From: Zingiber officinale
Lineage: Eukaryota; Streptophyta; Magnoliopsida; Zingiberales; Zingiberaceae
Length of the DNA: 64,000 bases
Reading direction: 5' to 3'
Assembly (NCBI RefSeq): GCF_018446385.1
Contig: NC_056005.1
Location: 95,384,984 to 95,448,983 of the forward strand
In this document: positions 1 through 11,868 of the stretch, piece after piece
Numbering within the stretch: position 1 is the first letter of the stretch
Layout of the letters: the number at the start of each line of letters is the position of its first letter
Made by a program: the position numbers and the translations under genes
The notes under the pieces: model-generated
What the model was told of the DNA's origin: nothing
What the model saw: only the letters and a program-made list of their open reading frames with translations
Databases searched by the model: none

Positions 1-161
1 GTGAGACACGGTTAACCCAGTAACTAATATTCAGCTTAGCAATTTATGAAATAGTTCAGAAGAGGAGGGGAAAAAATATATATCAACTTAGATTCTACAA
101 GGAAAGTACGGAGAGGAATGCGCAACAATAGCCATTTGGCAAGAGAACTATTGGGTGTTAC

Positions 162-1033
162 CTGTCTAGAAGTTTTTGAATAGTCTGAAATTGACTCTCT
201 GACGAAAGAAGAGATTCACTGATGCTGATGATATTGCCGACAAACGAGCGCAGAGAATCAAAGTCCTGCTTTACGCGACAAAGCTCCTGCTCATTCTCTG
301 TGGCCCGTTGTCTCTGTCTCGATGACTCTTCGACCATGTCTTCAACCTTCTGCCTCATTTCATTCAAAAGTGCATTTGTACTCAGTGCAAACTTTTCCAT
401 TTCTTCAACCCTTACAGTCATGCTTAGGACTTGAAGTGTCTTTCTTTCGTTTTCTTCTAAACCTAACTTCACTTTTACTCTCTCATTAGCCGCTTCACTT
501 TCCGCCTTGATGGCTCGCATGACAAGCGATTCCATAGCATCTGTTACAATATGAGTCGACTTGAGTATTTCATCAATGTATTTACCATCATTAGCCACAA
601 AAGATCCAAGCTTAAGATCACTATCTTGTTTGGATTCCATGTCTGGATTTCTGAGGGAAGGATAATTGACCTCTTTTGACCATTCAGACAATGGAATGCC
701 ATGCTTGTCTGCAAGCCCTATACCCTCCTTGTTCTCAATTCCAAATGACTTACTAGCTAAATTTGGAGATGCCATGATTCTTGCTTTCGATTTCAGGTAG
801 GCGAGCAATGCAGCAGTAGTTTTGACCCTATGCCGGAGAAGCTTCAGCTCCAGGGAGTCACCTTCTGTGCACTTCATGGTAACCTTTAACTCCATTAGCT
901 TCTCTTCCAGTTTTTCAACATGAGACTGGTGGCGCTCAAATTCATGCTTCCACACGGCTTTTTTGTGGTTGAGTTGAGAGTCGAGGGAAGACAATTCGCC
1001 CTCTGCATTCCTGTCATCCATAGCCTGATGCAA
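162..1033 (-). CDS. Unrecognised plant coiled-coil protein, first exon (partial)
   Basis: One open exon encodes about 290 residues and ends at a good splice donor (CAG then GTAACA on the minus strand), so the rest of the gene lies left of the window. Start chosen: the first Met (MHQAMDDRNAEG); the second Met four residues on is equally possible. Residues about 10-75 and 185-285 are rich in Glu, Lys, Leu and Arg with heptad-like spacing, so two coiled-coil stretches are likely, separated by a less ordered Ser-rich middle. There is no signal peptide, membrane segment or catalytic motif. I do not recognise the family with confidence. A scaffold or cytoskeleton-associated role would be a guess. 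The exon is clean and codes like a real gene; its 5' flank up to about 1500 is GC-richer than the following intergenic DNA, as expected of a promoter and 5' UTR. Confidence 0.75.
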
Positions 1034-3636
1034 GTAACGAAGAAGGCCTTAGCTACAGAAGGCGTTAAGAATTGGGGAAACGGAGAGGCAAAATGAGGCG
1101 AAAGCGGAAAAGTTCTCGCTTCCCTAGTTCATCATGAATCACCAATCTTTCAAGCGATCCCAGTTCACAGCGCGACGACAAATCTCTGATCCGGAGGGCA
1201 CATCACAATGCATGATTCTCGAAACCCTAGCTTCCGGACCCCAAAGATCGAAAACTAGGTTAGGTTTAAGAACAGAAAAAGGTACCTTTTTAATCGCCGG
1301 GAGAAGAAGGGGGAAGGGGGCAGATCACCGTTCTCCGTCGCCTTCTCCTCGCCTCCTTCCCTCTCGATTAATCTTGGTCGATGGCTGTCCGCCTGTCCCC
1401 GTCGGCAACGACCATAGTCAACGCACGACGGCTCCTGGACCTTGTCAAAAAGGCTGGGCCGGATTATACTATTTCGGGCATCGTTGATTGATGAATTAGG
1501 CCCAACAAAACCAATTCCATTCGGTTTGGTTAGACCGGTCCTTAAATTGATTAGGTAGATAATACTCTTCGAGTCCTCTTTTGTTAGGAGTGTAAGTCAA
1601 GTCGCTCGTAAGTTATTTAGATCTTAATTAAAAAAAATTATTCGATTAAATTAACGAACTGAGATCGAACTCAAGTATGATTTCGAGCTCAAAAATATTA
1701 TCGAGTCAAGCTCCAACTTAATAGTATATGGTTCATGAGCTTGTGAACATGTTTGTTAAGAAGCTCATGTATGTATTGTATATATAGAGAGAGGAATGTT
1801 GTGTTGCACATTCCGTGAGCACGTAATGTAATTTTTTTTATTTGAATTTTTAGACTTAATATTATATCCTAAATTTTAAAGTCAAAACTCAAAATAGTTA
1901 AACTCGAAGCTTAAAAAAAAAAGGTTGCACACATGCGCACACTACACGGTGCACTGACTAACAACACGTAGGACACTCGAAACAAATTCAAGCTACCCAC
2001 GTGCACTTAGTCGCACACGCTAGGTGTCTAAATGGGGTGTCCAAGCTTGAGTGCACGTAGGGGGCTTGAAAGTGTTTTGGGTGCCCCACGTGCACTCAGC
2101 AAATCACTTATCGATACATACACAATTTTGTTATGTTACACACCACGTAATGTGCGCTTGTGTCCGATTGCATGATGTGCATCATTTTTAATTTTTGTTT
2201 TGTTTTTTTTAGCTTGGGATTTAGCCATTTAGGATTTTTTTTTTTTTTTACTTTGGGGTAAAGGGATTAGAGTATAGTATTAAGTCTAAAAAATTTCAAA
2301 TAAAAAAATTACATTAAGTGCTCACGAAGTGTACGGTGTACAACCATACCCCATATATTTTCCCCGATTCATCGTCTGCGCTGCATTTGCTTGACTGAAA
2401 CAACTCAAGACGTCTGAAATCACTATATATATAGAGAAATTTGATACCCTATACACTTTTATCCTGCATATTCTTTGGTGCCCCTCATATATCCAAGTGT
2501 GCAAAGTAAAAATATGCATATAACTCTTGCTAGTATCTGACGAGCTACAATTCGAGCGTATTAACGAGTTGTACTTGAACCAAGCTCATTTAAATTTTAA
2601 ATGAACTATTTTAGAATTAAACTCGAGTCATTAGTAAACAATTTAATTTCATTACGAATCGAACGTAAGCTTAGGGATAAACCAACCTAGTTGAGCTCAA
2701 ATCATCTACTATTCATCTAACTTAATTCCATTACATCCCTACCCCTTATCGTTGAACTTCTCTTCGTCTTTAACAGGCCTTCAAGGTCTCCTCAGTCCTC
2801 ATTCAGTACCATTTGGTCGGATTGGATCAATACTTGAACCGACTTTTTTTTAAAAAAAAATAATCCATTTTTAAAAATGGAAAATAAAAAAAAATTGGAA
2901 AGAAAATATGAAATTGGGAGAGGTGTTAATTGCAATATGGGTTTGAAAACTTTATGATTGAGAAATGAGTCCATGCCATGTTGCTTCTCCTTTGGGTGCC
3001 GCGTAGTTTTAGGATCATGGTACTGATTATTTTTCAGATATTCGTGGTTCAAACTCCAGCTACGACGTATTTATAAGAATTTTTTCTTTAAATGGAGGAC
3101 GCAATTAAAGAATGTTGGACTCCTGAGTTGACCGCCACATGCGCTTCCCGATTTACCCTGATGACCGGTGGAAAATTTTTATAGAACCAAGTTGGTCACC
3201 CCAGACTCGATGTTACCCAGCCTAATTAATTAATTTTTTTCTTTAGATGCCACGTGGCATTCCAAGGAGGAAACGACCTTTTTATTTTTTTGAAAAAAAA
3301 AAATATTGTAAAAATAAACTTTCAACGTTTTGAGGAAAAAAAGAAGTTAAAAATCACCAGAAACTAATTCTGCATCAGTAAATCGATATAGAAGACCAAA
3401 GGAGAATCAAAATGCTAACTTTTTTTTTTTCTTTTATCAAATTTCACCCAAATAGATAATTCTGTAAGGTAACATTAACTGTTTATTATGCTTCTCTTAT
3501 TTTATCTATGGACTAACGTTCATGAAGAAAAGTAGGAATATAGATAGTTACAAACCTGTCTCTTCAGTTTTCAAAGACTTCGTTTGTAGGCTGTGTTCAT
3601 CCTCTCCTGCTATAACCTTGCAAGTACCACACTTCT
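1034..3636. other. Intergenic: 5' flank of two diverging or adjacent genes plus one TIR element
   Basis: The first ~450 bases are the upstream flank of the coiled-coil gene. A short open frame at 1134-1487 has low-complexity Arg/Pro/Ser content and no recognisable domain. From about 1500 the DNA is AT-rich, carries poly-A/T runs and holds one inverted-repeat element (1785-2352). Nothing else with coding character was seen on either strand. Confidence 0.6.
1785..2352. mobile_element. MITE-like element with ~65-bp terminal inverted repeats
   Basis: The segment near 1812-1872 (starting CCGTGAGCACGTAATGTAAT) reappears inverted at about 2269-2333 (ending ATTAAGTGCTCACGAAG), with only a few mismatches over roughly 65 bases. 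The middle holds runs rich in CACGTGCACT and no open frame. This is the shape of a non-autonomous DNA transposon. The outer edges and target duplication are not clear, so the superfamily is left open; a Mutator-type origin would fit the long inverted repeats. Confidence 0.55.
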
Positions 3637-6600
3637 TCAATGTCTACTTCTCCTGCGCCTACCTGAACATGACATGAAAACAAAAAAACAAAAAATGTGG
3701 CATTGGATCTCTTTCAATGGCAGCACTATCAGTAGAGCTGTAGAGAAAGAGGAGCTCACCATTAGTTCCCTTGCTCCAAAGGACTTGGGAATCGATGGTC
3801 GAAAGATACTGATCGTCTAAGCGTTTCCATGTCTTGATGGATCTCACTCCACCCCACTCGCCATTTGCAGTATTCTTCTCTAAGTATGCTGACACCACCC
3901 TTGCTCTTCTTGACCACCCGGCCAATCCGTAAGCATGGTAACCGAACCCGCCGGCATAGCAGAGGTGAATGGCTGTTAGATTTCCACAAAAGTCATTCAG
4001 GTGATCATGCCCTGTGAAAACAGCTTTGACATCCCTGGCGTCTACCATGGTTGTGAAAAACCCTGAATTGATCGATGCAGAGCTGATAGGGTCCCGTTTC
4101 ACCCCCGTAAAGTTGGATGGGTCGAAGCTGCTGTATTCCGGCAAGGGGATGTGGAAGTAGGCAAGGCCAGGTGCTGCCTCCTTCTGTCCATTTGGCTTGC
4201 TCATGTACTCTTTCTGCAATACATTTTAGTGTCCTAAATGCATGTGTAGTTTCTTGTACAATTTCAAAGATCCTTAACTGATTCATTGATCACATCAAGC
4301 ATGAAGAACAGTAAGTAAAATTCTAATAAGAAGATCCATCCATTTATTGTCGCTTTTTCATCCTTTGAAAGAAATGGATTCTTAATGTATTTGGTGCTTT
4401 ACTAGGCATGCATTGTGAAATACAAAGTGAGGAGTCGTTTATGTACCTGCAAGCGTGAAGACGTTTGCTTAAACCAAAGTTGTTGGGAGGCTTTGATCCA
4501 ACCATACCCAGGGATTGAGGGGACGGTGGAGTAATCACCGCTGTCGAGAAAGTATAGATTGAGTACTGATTTGTTGGCGAGTGAGGAGCCCTCAGCTCCG
4601 AAAACCTCCAAATTGTAGTTGCCAAAGCCATCAATATCAGTGTTATCTGGATTGAGCCTCGAGAGAGTGTAGGGCATGCCGACAATGTGGCGCATAACAC
4701 CCTCCCTGGATAGGGTAGACTCTTGGTCATGGTTACCCAGGACAGCAGCCCAGGGGAGCTTGAGGGTGACTGCCGGCCCAAATGCCATGTCAAGAGACTT
4801 GGCAGCATCAGTAGCATCGAAGCCATATATGTTATCACCTGTCCAACAAAGTTGATACATTCGACCATTTGAACAAAGTGGATGACTTATTTTTTTGGAT
4901 TAAAGTAAACAATGTCATAAGTTTGCAACCTTTTTCATCCATTCTTGTTACTAGCAGAAGGATGAACAAAAGTGCCACTACCTTCTAGATTGCCAGTTAG
5001 TTTTGATTACAACCCACAGCTATTTCAAATAGAATTCTGAAGTTTGATAGAAATATCAATCCTACATGGCATGAAGGAGAAGAATATCGATCCTACATGG
5101 CTTGAAGCATCAAGGAAGAAAAGAAATAGATCTTATATAAGAAACAAAATAGCTAGATATACTCAACAAATTGAACTTTTCACATAGATCAAGTGGAATA
5201 CGAGGAGAGTTAGAATGTGCCACCTACCTAACACAACAAATATGTCTAAGATAGATGTACAGATATAATCCAAACAATTTTTTTAACACTATGGGCTTAT
5301 ATATGACTAACCCAAGTATGAAGAAGGCAGTGTTAGTAGCTTTGGTCACTATAATTTTATAATAATTAGATCTTTCAACTAAATTTAGACAACTACCTAT
5401 CATCATTAAGAAAACCAGAACTCCTTGTGCTCATTATCTGGGATGCTGCATCAAATATTATCTACTTAAGTCATCCTGACCAGCTAAAGCCTTGTAAAAA
5501 TATCAAAATGTCCTTACTCTAGTTGGCCTTGATGCTTCTCTTATAAAGTCGATAGAAGTTAAGATTCAGAGAGACTTCCAAGAAACTTTTATATACATAT
5601 AAGACTCTGTTATAACTTATATCCAGTGCATTTGTGTTTTTTAAACTATAATTAATTTTACATCATCTGACAGTACTTGATATTCCTACCTAAAATGATT
5701 CAACAAGCTGCCTTCTCCAAAATTGACATATAGATTATCTATCAACGACCAGACTCGTTTACACAAACCAAACATGGAACACATTGTCATATTCAAACAA
5801 TTTAACTCAACATTTTCATTTAGTTTTGTTCCTAACCATTTTGTAACTGAGTTAAACATACCAATCCATCAAATGCCCAAACGCATTCAAGACCATCCAA
5901 CAACCAATCTGCCAACTACTCATGTACTCAACATTAATAACAGCAGAAAACGCTTCTTAACATGATGCAGGCTGCAGGACTGTGGACCAAGTTTCTCGCA
6001 TTCATATGCATGTTAGTTGAGGCAGAACTTATCTACTTGGCCCATAATTTATTTAAATAAAATATATATAGATATATCTTGTTCGATAACTAAATTCCAA
6101 AAATCTTGTTGCTGCTGTTTGTTTAGTGGTCATGGGGCATATGAAATAATGAGGGTTACTATCAATTAGTCAATTTCCTTTCTTTTTCAATCTTGATGTG
6201 TACAGGGAACTCCGCGTCTTCTTGCATTTGCCAGTCTTTAATGAAGTCAATTAATAGGCCAAGGAGGTGGACCAAGCTGGCGGCATGGACTCTAGGGAGC
6301 CATTCAACTTAGCAGATTGGGATTTTTCTAGCTAGAGTACAATTCTAGCCGGCCGACGCAATCACCAAACGGAAGCGGGATATTCCTCGATCGCCCAAAC
6401 ACTTGATTACGAGGCGCAGGACAAAAGGGGGAAATCTCAATCGAACTCTCGATCTATTTCCCAATACTAAGGTAAATGAGGGTTTGGGGGACGCACCGGT
6501 GAAAACGACGAGATCGGGGTGCTCGTCTCGGATGACGCGGTGGATGAAGGCAGTGGTGTTGAGATCGGAGCAAGAAGCGGTCTGATTGGGGAACACGTCG

Positions 6601-6851
6601 AGGCATCCGGTAGATCTACCGTCGGCGTAGTGCATGTCCGCCACCTGAAGTATCTTGAACTCCCCCGGTCGCCTCCCCTTGAATTGGAGCCGGGCCGGAG
6701 CATCAGCGGAAGCGCCGGATCGATCTCCGTTCCTCCTCTGAAGAGTGGATCGCGCTTCTCGAGCCTCTACGGCGAGGTTTCCGGCAACTATTGCAAGGAT
6801 CGGGAGAAGAGCAGCGAGGATGAAAGCGGAGCAGAAGCAGGAGCGAGCCAT
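3637..6851 (-). CDS. PAP29: Purple acid phosphatase, PAP29-type metallophosphoesterase
   Basis: Exons on the minus strand: 6497-6851, 4447-4838, 3760-4213 and 3637-3662. All junctions are GT-AG and in phase, giving 408 aa. Residues 1-30 form a secretion signal (MARSCFCSAFILAALLPILA). Metal-site blocks are readable in order: KILQVADMHYAD, TGDNIYG (split by intron 1), AVLGNHDQE, LAYFHIPLPEY and VFTGHDH. The tiny last exon adds a basic tail (RRRRSRH), like the tails of PAP29 relatives. The family hydrolyses phosphate esters with a two-metal centre and is usually secreted or vacuolar. Arabidopsis PAP29 is catalogued as 'probable inactive', yet the main metal-site blocks are present here. Intron 1 is long (1,658 bp). 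Family assignment is firm; orthology to PAP29 rather than the close PAP14/PAP28 group is likely but not proven. Confidence 0.9.
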
Positions 6852-7140
6852 TTCGCGCGATGAAACGGGAGGCCTCGTCTTCTACCGTACTTAAATAAGA
6901 AGATTTTTCAATGTCAATTAGCTCCTTAATAATTTATATATTACATTTAGTCAAGGATATATATTATAAATGATAAAAATTATACGCCCCTCCTAGTATA
7001 CTCTGCTGTATGATAAAAATTATACCATGCATCTAATGATCGAATCGTGGGATAATATTTTAGGCCTTCGTGAGCACTTTCAAATTTTTAAATTGATGGT
7101 CAATGAAAAATTGTAATAGAATTAGATAAGTTATCTTCGG

Positions 7141-7788
7141 TGTTCCGGCGGTGAGAATGGGGGACCCACTTCCTGAAGGGTCCCAGCCTGAGGACAGATG
7201 GAGGGCTGACTAAGCGGGTAAGGGCCGCGTCGAGCAGTTGAGCAGGTCCAAGCGGAGCCAGATATAACCCAGCCATAGGCTTGGGTTTCCGAAGGGCTGA
7301 GCGGGTGGTCCGTTCGGCCAGGATAAGGGCGAGGATACAAAGGTTAGCCGAACGGCCTATTCGTTCGGCTCGGGATATGGGATGTCAGCAAAGGCATGCC
7401 TAATGATTATGCCGTACACAAGATTTCACGATAGAGGATCTAGCCGTCACATCATGGAGAGGTTGATACAGTAGCGGTATGGCCTTATGGATGCCCTTCT
7501 GACAGACCCATACCTGGGCATGGTCGAAAGCAGGTGATTGCTTTGATTGGCGTGCCCAGGCTCCTTCGAGAGGTCTATATAAGGTCTCCATTTCTTCACC
7601 GGAGGTACACGAGTCTTCTGTTTCTAAGCCACCTCTTTGTTATTCCTCGCCTGACTTGAGCGTCGGAGGGTCGTCGCCGGGACACCCCTCCCGGCTCGGT
7701 TTTGTTGCAGGTTCGCCGGAGCACTCGAGGATCTAGCAGGGAGCGCAACATCCCCAGCGTTCGTTGACCCCTGGTTCGAACAGGATCA
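7141..7788 (+). repeat. 5' LTR of the pol-less Tat-like element
   Basis: Begins TGTTCCGG and ends CAGGATCA, directly followed by the primer site. It matches 11869-12516 nearly base for base through the last ~450 bases; the first ~120 bases differ in block structure. It contains a TATA box that would drive the element. Confidence 0.88.
7576..7583 (+). promoter_or_regulatory. TATA box of the 5' LTR
   Basis: TATATAAG lies about 210 bases before the end of the LTR, with CTCC/CATTT downstream, as in plant LTR promoters. The same box recurs at 12305-12312 in the 3' LTR. Confidence 0.6.
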
Positions 7789-7791
7789 ATT

Positions 7792-7809
7792 TGGCGCCGT
7801 CTGTGGGAA
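7792..7809 (+). other. Primer binding site (tRNA)
   Basis: TGGCGCCGTCTGTGGGAA starts three bases after the LTR. Plant Tat/Athila-type elements commonly use this TGGCGCC-type site (tRNA-Asp-like, from general knowledge). An identical site is at 41913-41930. Confidence 0.75.
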
Positions 7810-7833
7810 CGCACCTGCATCCGAGCAGAGGCA

Positions 7834-8034
7834 ATGGACGAGGCTGGAAGACTACATACCGTGGCACTCTCACAAGAAGAGTTGGACGTCATAGTCGAGG
7901 CGAGGGCAGCCAAGATAGTGGCGCAGCAAAAGGAGAAAGCACAGGCTGAGCGAACGCAACAGCAAACCTCGGCTTCAGCAGGCCGGGCGGCGCAAGCAGA
8001 CCGCCCGGAATATGTTTCAACAGGAGGGTTCCCT
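7834..8034 (+). pseudogene. N-terminal gag remnant of the pol-less Tat-like element
   Basis: The frame starts MDEAGRLHTVALSQEELDVI, close to the gag start of the element at 41955 (MDEAGRQHTVTLSTEELDAL). It covers only the N-terminal, Gln/Ala-rich part; the conserved capsid core is absent. A broken fossil. Confidence 0.7.
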
Positions 8035-9281
8035 TAGGCACTCTTCCGTACTCCCCCAGAAATCGCGCCCGCTCACGGGGAGCAAGGATCTTCATCTGAT
8101 GAGCCTCCCGTGCGGGATCATAGGAAGGGCAAAATCCTCCGAGCGGACGCTTCTCCCGAGCGGAAGCACCGACTGCCACAGTTCCATTTCCCTCAAAAGC
8201 AGATACTTCATCTCCCGAATTCGACTTATAGCAAGCCCCTCTTTCTGGAACCTCAAGAGCGGGAGTTTGATGTCAGGCGATGAATCGACCGCATAAGAGG
8301 AAGTTGGGTGGACGAGCCGCCGAGTGAAGAAGAGGGATTGTCACTTGGATCCACCATGAAGCACAAATTATCTCCAGCCTGTCCGGGGCAGGGCGAGAGG
8401 TGCACCAATAGAATATGTGCTGTATATTTTCCGTTTGGTTGTATATTTGAAATGTAGAAGGCAAAATGTTATAATGTGCGCAATTGGAATTATTGGCCGA
8501 GCGACCTATCTTCATGGTGTATAAGATACGAGCCAAGCGCTCTTGGCTCGATGAAGAAGGTCTCGAGCCGTTCGGCTGGAGATATAGTATCCGAGCCAGG
8601 TGCTCGCTGACGAAGGCTCGTGGAGCAATGGGAGCAGAAGGCTCAAGTAAAAGGATAAAGCAGCAGGCCGCCTCCACCTCTGGTAGGCCGAGCGGCCATG
8701 GAGGACCGACCGGGAAGTTTCGCCATCCTCCTGGCCTTAGATAAATTTCGACGAAGTACATTGTATCCACCTCACTCCACGGGTATTCGGGAGTTGAGAA
8801 ATTGCGTTAGATCTTATACTGATCGGCAGGTTAGTTTTTCAGATATAGTTTCTTTCGGGCGTAGAATTCATCGTAATTTTCCGAATGAAGGCCCCCGAGC
8901 CGCTCGGCCGGGAGGTTGATATACGAGCCAGCCAGAGGCTCGAAGACGAAGGCCCCCCGAGCCGTTCGGCCGAAGGTAAATGGGTCGAGCCAAGTGCTCG
9001 AGGATCGAAGACCCAGTACCTTCCGGACGGAGGTAAATTATCCGGCCAAAATGCTCGACGAAGCAGACCCTGAGCCGTTCGGCCAGGAGTACGTTCTCCA
9101 AGCTGGGTGCAAGGGGCATATGGATTATCCGAGCCAAGTGCCCGAATAGCGAAGGCCTCCCAGCCGATTGGATTCGCAAGCAAATGACCCGTGCTGTTCG
9201 GCCGGGCACAAAGACTGTTCAAGCGCGAGATAAGTTATGAAGGCCAAGGTCGCTCGACTTGGTAAGGAGTTAGCCTTGAAG
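8035..9281. other. GC-rich non-coding interior of the pol-less Tat-like element
   Basis: No convincing coding frame. From about 8500 the sequence repeats short words such as GAGCCGTTCGGCCG, GAGCCAAGTGCTCG and their inverses at irregular spacing, which produces several chance open frames on both strands. It leads into the regular array at 9282. Confidence 0.6.
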
Positions 9282-10975
9282 GCCGACGAGCCCCGTCGTT
9301 AAAAATCGAGAGTCGCGCCGACCGGCTATAAATAACCGCGCCGTCGAGCACCGACGTTAAAAATTGAGAGACGAGCCGGCGTCTATAAACGTCCGAGCGG
9401 AAGACCGACGAGCCCCGTCGTTAAAAATCGAGAGCCGCGCCGACCGGCTATAAATAACCGCGCCGTCGAGCACCGACGTTAAAAATCGAGAGACGAGCCG
9501 GCGTCTATAAGCGTCCGAGCGGAAGACCGACGAGCCCCGTCGTTAAAAATCGAGAGCCGCGCCGACCGGCTATAAATAACCGCGCCGTCGAGCACCGACG
9601 TTAAAGATCGAGAGACGAGCCAGCGTCTATAAACGTCCGAGCGGAAGACCGACGAGCCCGTTCGTTAAAAATCGAGAGCCGCGCGGATCGGCTATAAATA
9701 ACCGCGCCGTCGAGCACCGACGTTAAAGATCGAGAGACGAGCCGGCGTCTATAAACGTCCGAGCGGAAGACCGACGAGCCCCGTCGTTAAAAATCGAGAG
9801 CCGCGCCGACCGGCTATAAATAACCGCGCCGTCGAGCACCGACGTTAAAAATCGAGAGACGAGCCGGCGTCTATAAACGTCCGAGCGGAAGACCGACGAG
9901 CCCCGTCGTTAAAAATCGAGAGCCGCGCCGGCCGGCTATAAATAACCGCGCCGTCGAGCACCGACGTTAAAGATCGAGAGACGAGCCGGCGTCTATAAAC
10001 GTCCGGGCGGACGACGAGCCCCGTCGTTAAAGATCGAGAGCCGGGCCGACCGGCTATAAATATCCGCGTCGTCGAGCCCCGACGTTAAAAATCGAGAGAC
10101 GAGCCGGCGTCTATAAACCTGCCGAGCGGAAGACCGACGAGCCCCGTCGTTAGAGATCGAGAGCCGCGCCGACCGGCTATAATATCCGCGCCGTCGAGCC
10201 CCGACGTTAAAAATCGAGAGACGAGCCGGCGTCTAAAAACCCGCCGAGCGGAAGACCGACGAGCCCCGTCGTAAAAGATCGAGAGCCGCGCCGACCGGCT
10301 ATAAATAACCGCGCCGTCGAGCCCCGACGTTAAAAATCGAGAGACGAGCCGACGTATATAAACCTGCCGAGCGGAAGACCGATGAGCCCCGTCGTCAAAG
10401 ATCGAGAGCCCGCCGATCGGCTATAAATATCCGCGCCGTCGAGCCCCGACGTTAAAAATCGAGAGACGAGCCGGCGTCTATAAACCCGCTGAGCGGAAGA
10501 CCGATGAGCCCCGTCGTTAAAGATCGAGAGCCGCGCCTACCGGCTATAAATATCCGCGCCGTCGAGCCCCGACGTTAAAGACAAGCCGGCGTCTATAAAC
10601 GTCCGAGCGGAAGACCGACGAGCCCCGTCGTTAAAAATCGAGAGCCGCGCCGACCGGCTATAAATAACCGCGCCGTCGAGCACCGACGTTAAAAATCGAG
10701 AGACGAGCCGGCGTCTATAAACGTCCGAGCGGAAGACCGACGAGCCCCGTCGTTAAAAATCGAGAGCCGCGCCGACCGGCTATAAATAACCGCGCCGTCG
10801 AGCACCGACGTTAAAAATCGAGAGACGAGCCGGCGTCTATAAACGTCCGAGCGGAAAGCCGACGAGCCCCGTCGTTAAAAATCGAGAGCCGCGCCGACCG
10901 GCTATAAATAACCGCGCCGTCGAGCACCGACGTTAAAAATCGAGAGACGAGCCGGCGTCTATAAACGTCGGCGGA
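9282..10975. repeat. Tandem array: ~122-bp dimeric unit, about 14 copies
   Basis: The word GACGAGCCCCGTCGTT recurs about every 122 bases, 14 times, with small variants. Each unit has two related halves. One (~58 bp) holds CGACCGGCTATAAATAACCG; the other (~64 bp) holds CGTCGAGCACCGACG and GTCTATAAACGTCC. Each half carries AAATCGAGAG and a TATAAA-like core, and several short perfect stems (CGTCG-AGCAC-CGACG; AGACG-AGCCGG-CGTCT). The 64-bp half is the same repeat found six times at 47118-47501. It lies between the gag remnant and the antisense remnant, where Tat-lineage elements are known to carry tandem repeats that can seed satellites. Confidence 0.95.
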
Positions 10976-11231
10976 AATAATTACAAACTTCCAAAATAAA
11001 TGGATGGGTAGGAAATCTAAGGCCGCCCTGGAATTGGTCTAGAAAAAAGCAAATGGTACCGATCGGCGGGTTATGGGGCCGATCGGTCGGGTCGGCTATA
11101 ACTATTTCATGGTCGTCCGGGATCCCGTACGTCCGAACAAGACGCCGAGCGCCCTCCTCGTCAAATTTACTTTCCATACTCATATACCATGGACCGTGAA
11201 CATGGATAGCGGGTTCGGAAGAGCTCGCCAT
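10976..11231 (-). pseudogene. Antisense-gene remnant (Transposase_28-like N-terminus)
   Basis: On the minus strand a frame starting MASSSEPAIHVHGPWYMSME continues with KFDEEGARRLVRTYGIPDDH and reaches VCNYF before meeting the tandem array. It is clearly the same protein as the antisense gene at 49,000-50,142 (TMESRFDEEDALRLARTYDI). This resembles the 'putative gypsy-type transposon' domain in Pfam (PF04195, from memory). Only the N-terminal part remains; a fossil. Confidence 0.75.
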
Positions 11232-11852
11232 CTCGAAGAGACAAAAGGATAGCAACGAAAGAGAGGTGAAACGATTAGGAAAGACCTGGTAAGCGAGGAA
11301 AGAAGGCTCACTAAGAAGGAGATGGGCGGAGAAGATCACCGGTGAGATGATAGCCGCCGAAAAACGGGAACTGGATCGCCGGAGGCCGCAGCAACAGAGG
11401 AGTCAGAAGGACAAAGCACGAGCAAAGATGCGGTAGAGGAGGAGGACTAAGGCTTTATTCGGCCGAACTCGATTGGCCTCCATCGTCCGATCCAGGTCAC
11501 GAGAAACAAGGACGTCATCGGGCCGTCCATTTCAAAACAATCGGCATCCCATCGTACGGATCATCACCGCCACGCGAGAAGAGCCACGTGGCGCTCTGTC
11601 ACCAGGCGCAATTAATGCGCCCATACCGCGCGTGCTTCGACTTAATGAAAAGGATTTACGTGATTTTTGAGAAGATTTAGACAAGCAAACATCTACGTGG
11701 AGCGCCAAGACATTCAAAACGAAGAGCCGAGCGGCTGAATTTGACATAAGGGCCGAACGGCTCAAGGGATATTATAAGCGACGGTAAGGCGACGACCGCC
11801 CGCTCGGACACATAGTCCAGTCAGTCGGACTCACTGCCTCCTTCGACTAGAC

Positions 11853-11868
11853 TTGAAGGGGAGGCAAG
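11853..11868 (+). other. Polypurine tract
   Basis: CTTGAAGGGGAGGCAAG-type purine run immediately before the 3' LTR. The matching tract of the fuller element is at 50771-50786. Confidence 0.7.

Noticed and set aside
1134-1487. 117-residue plus-strand open frame upstream of the coiled-coil gene
   Set aside because: Arg/Pro/Ser-rich, no domain, lies in the GC-rich leader and promoter area of the opposite-strand gene.
5723-5965. 80-residue plus-strand open frame in PAP29 intron 1
   Set aside because: No family resemblance; lies in intron sequence of an opposite-strand gene.
8273-9222. Several overlapping open frames on both strands
   Set aside because: Result of GC-rich repeats (GAGCCG, GTTCGG) that lack stops; no protein pattern.
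9282-10975. CRISPR-like regular array
   Set aside because: Units are contiguous tandem copies with no unique spacers, in a plant retroelement.
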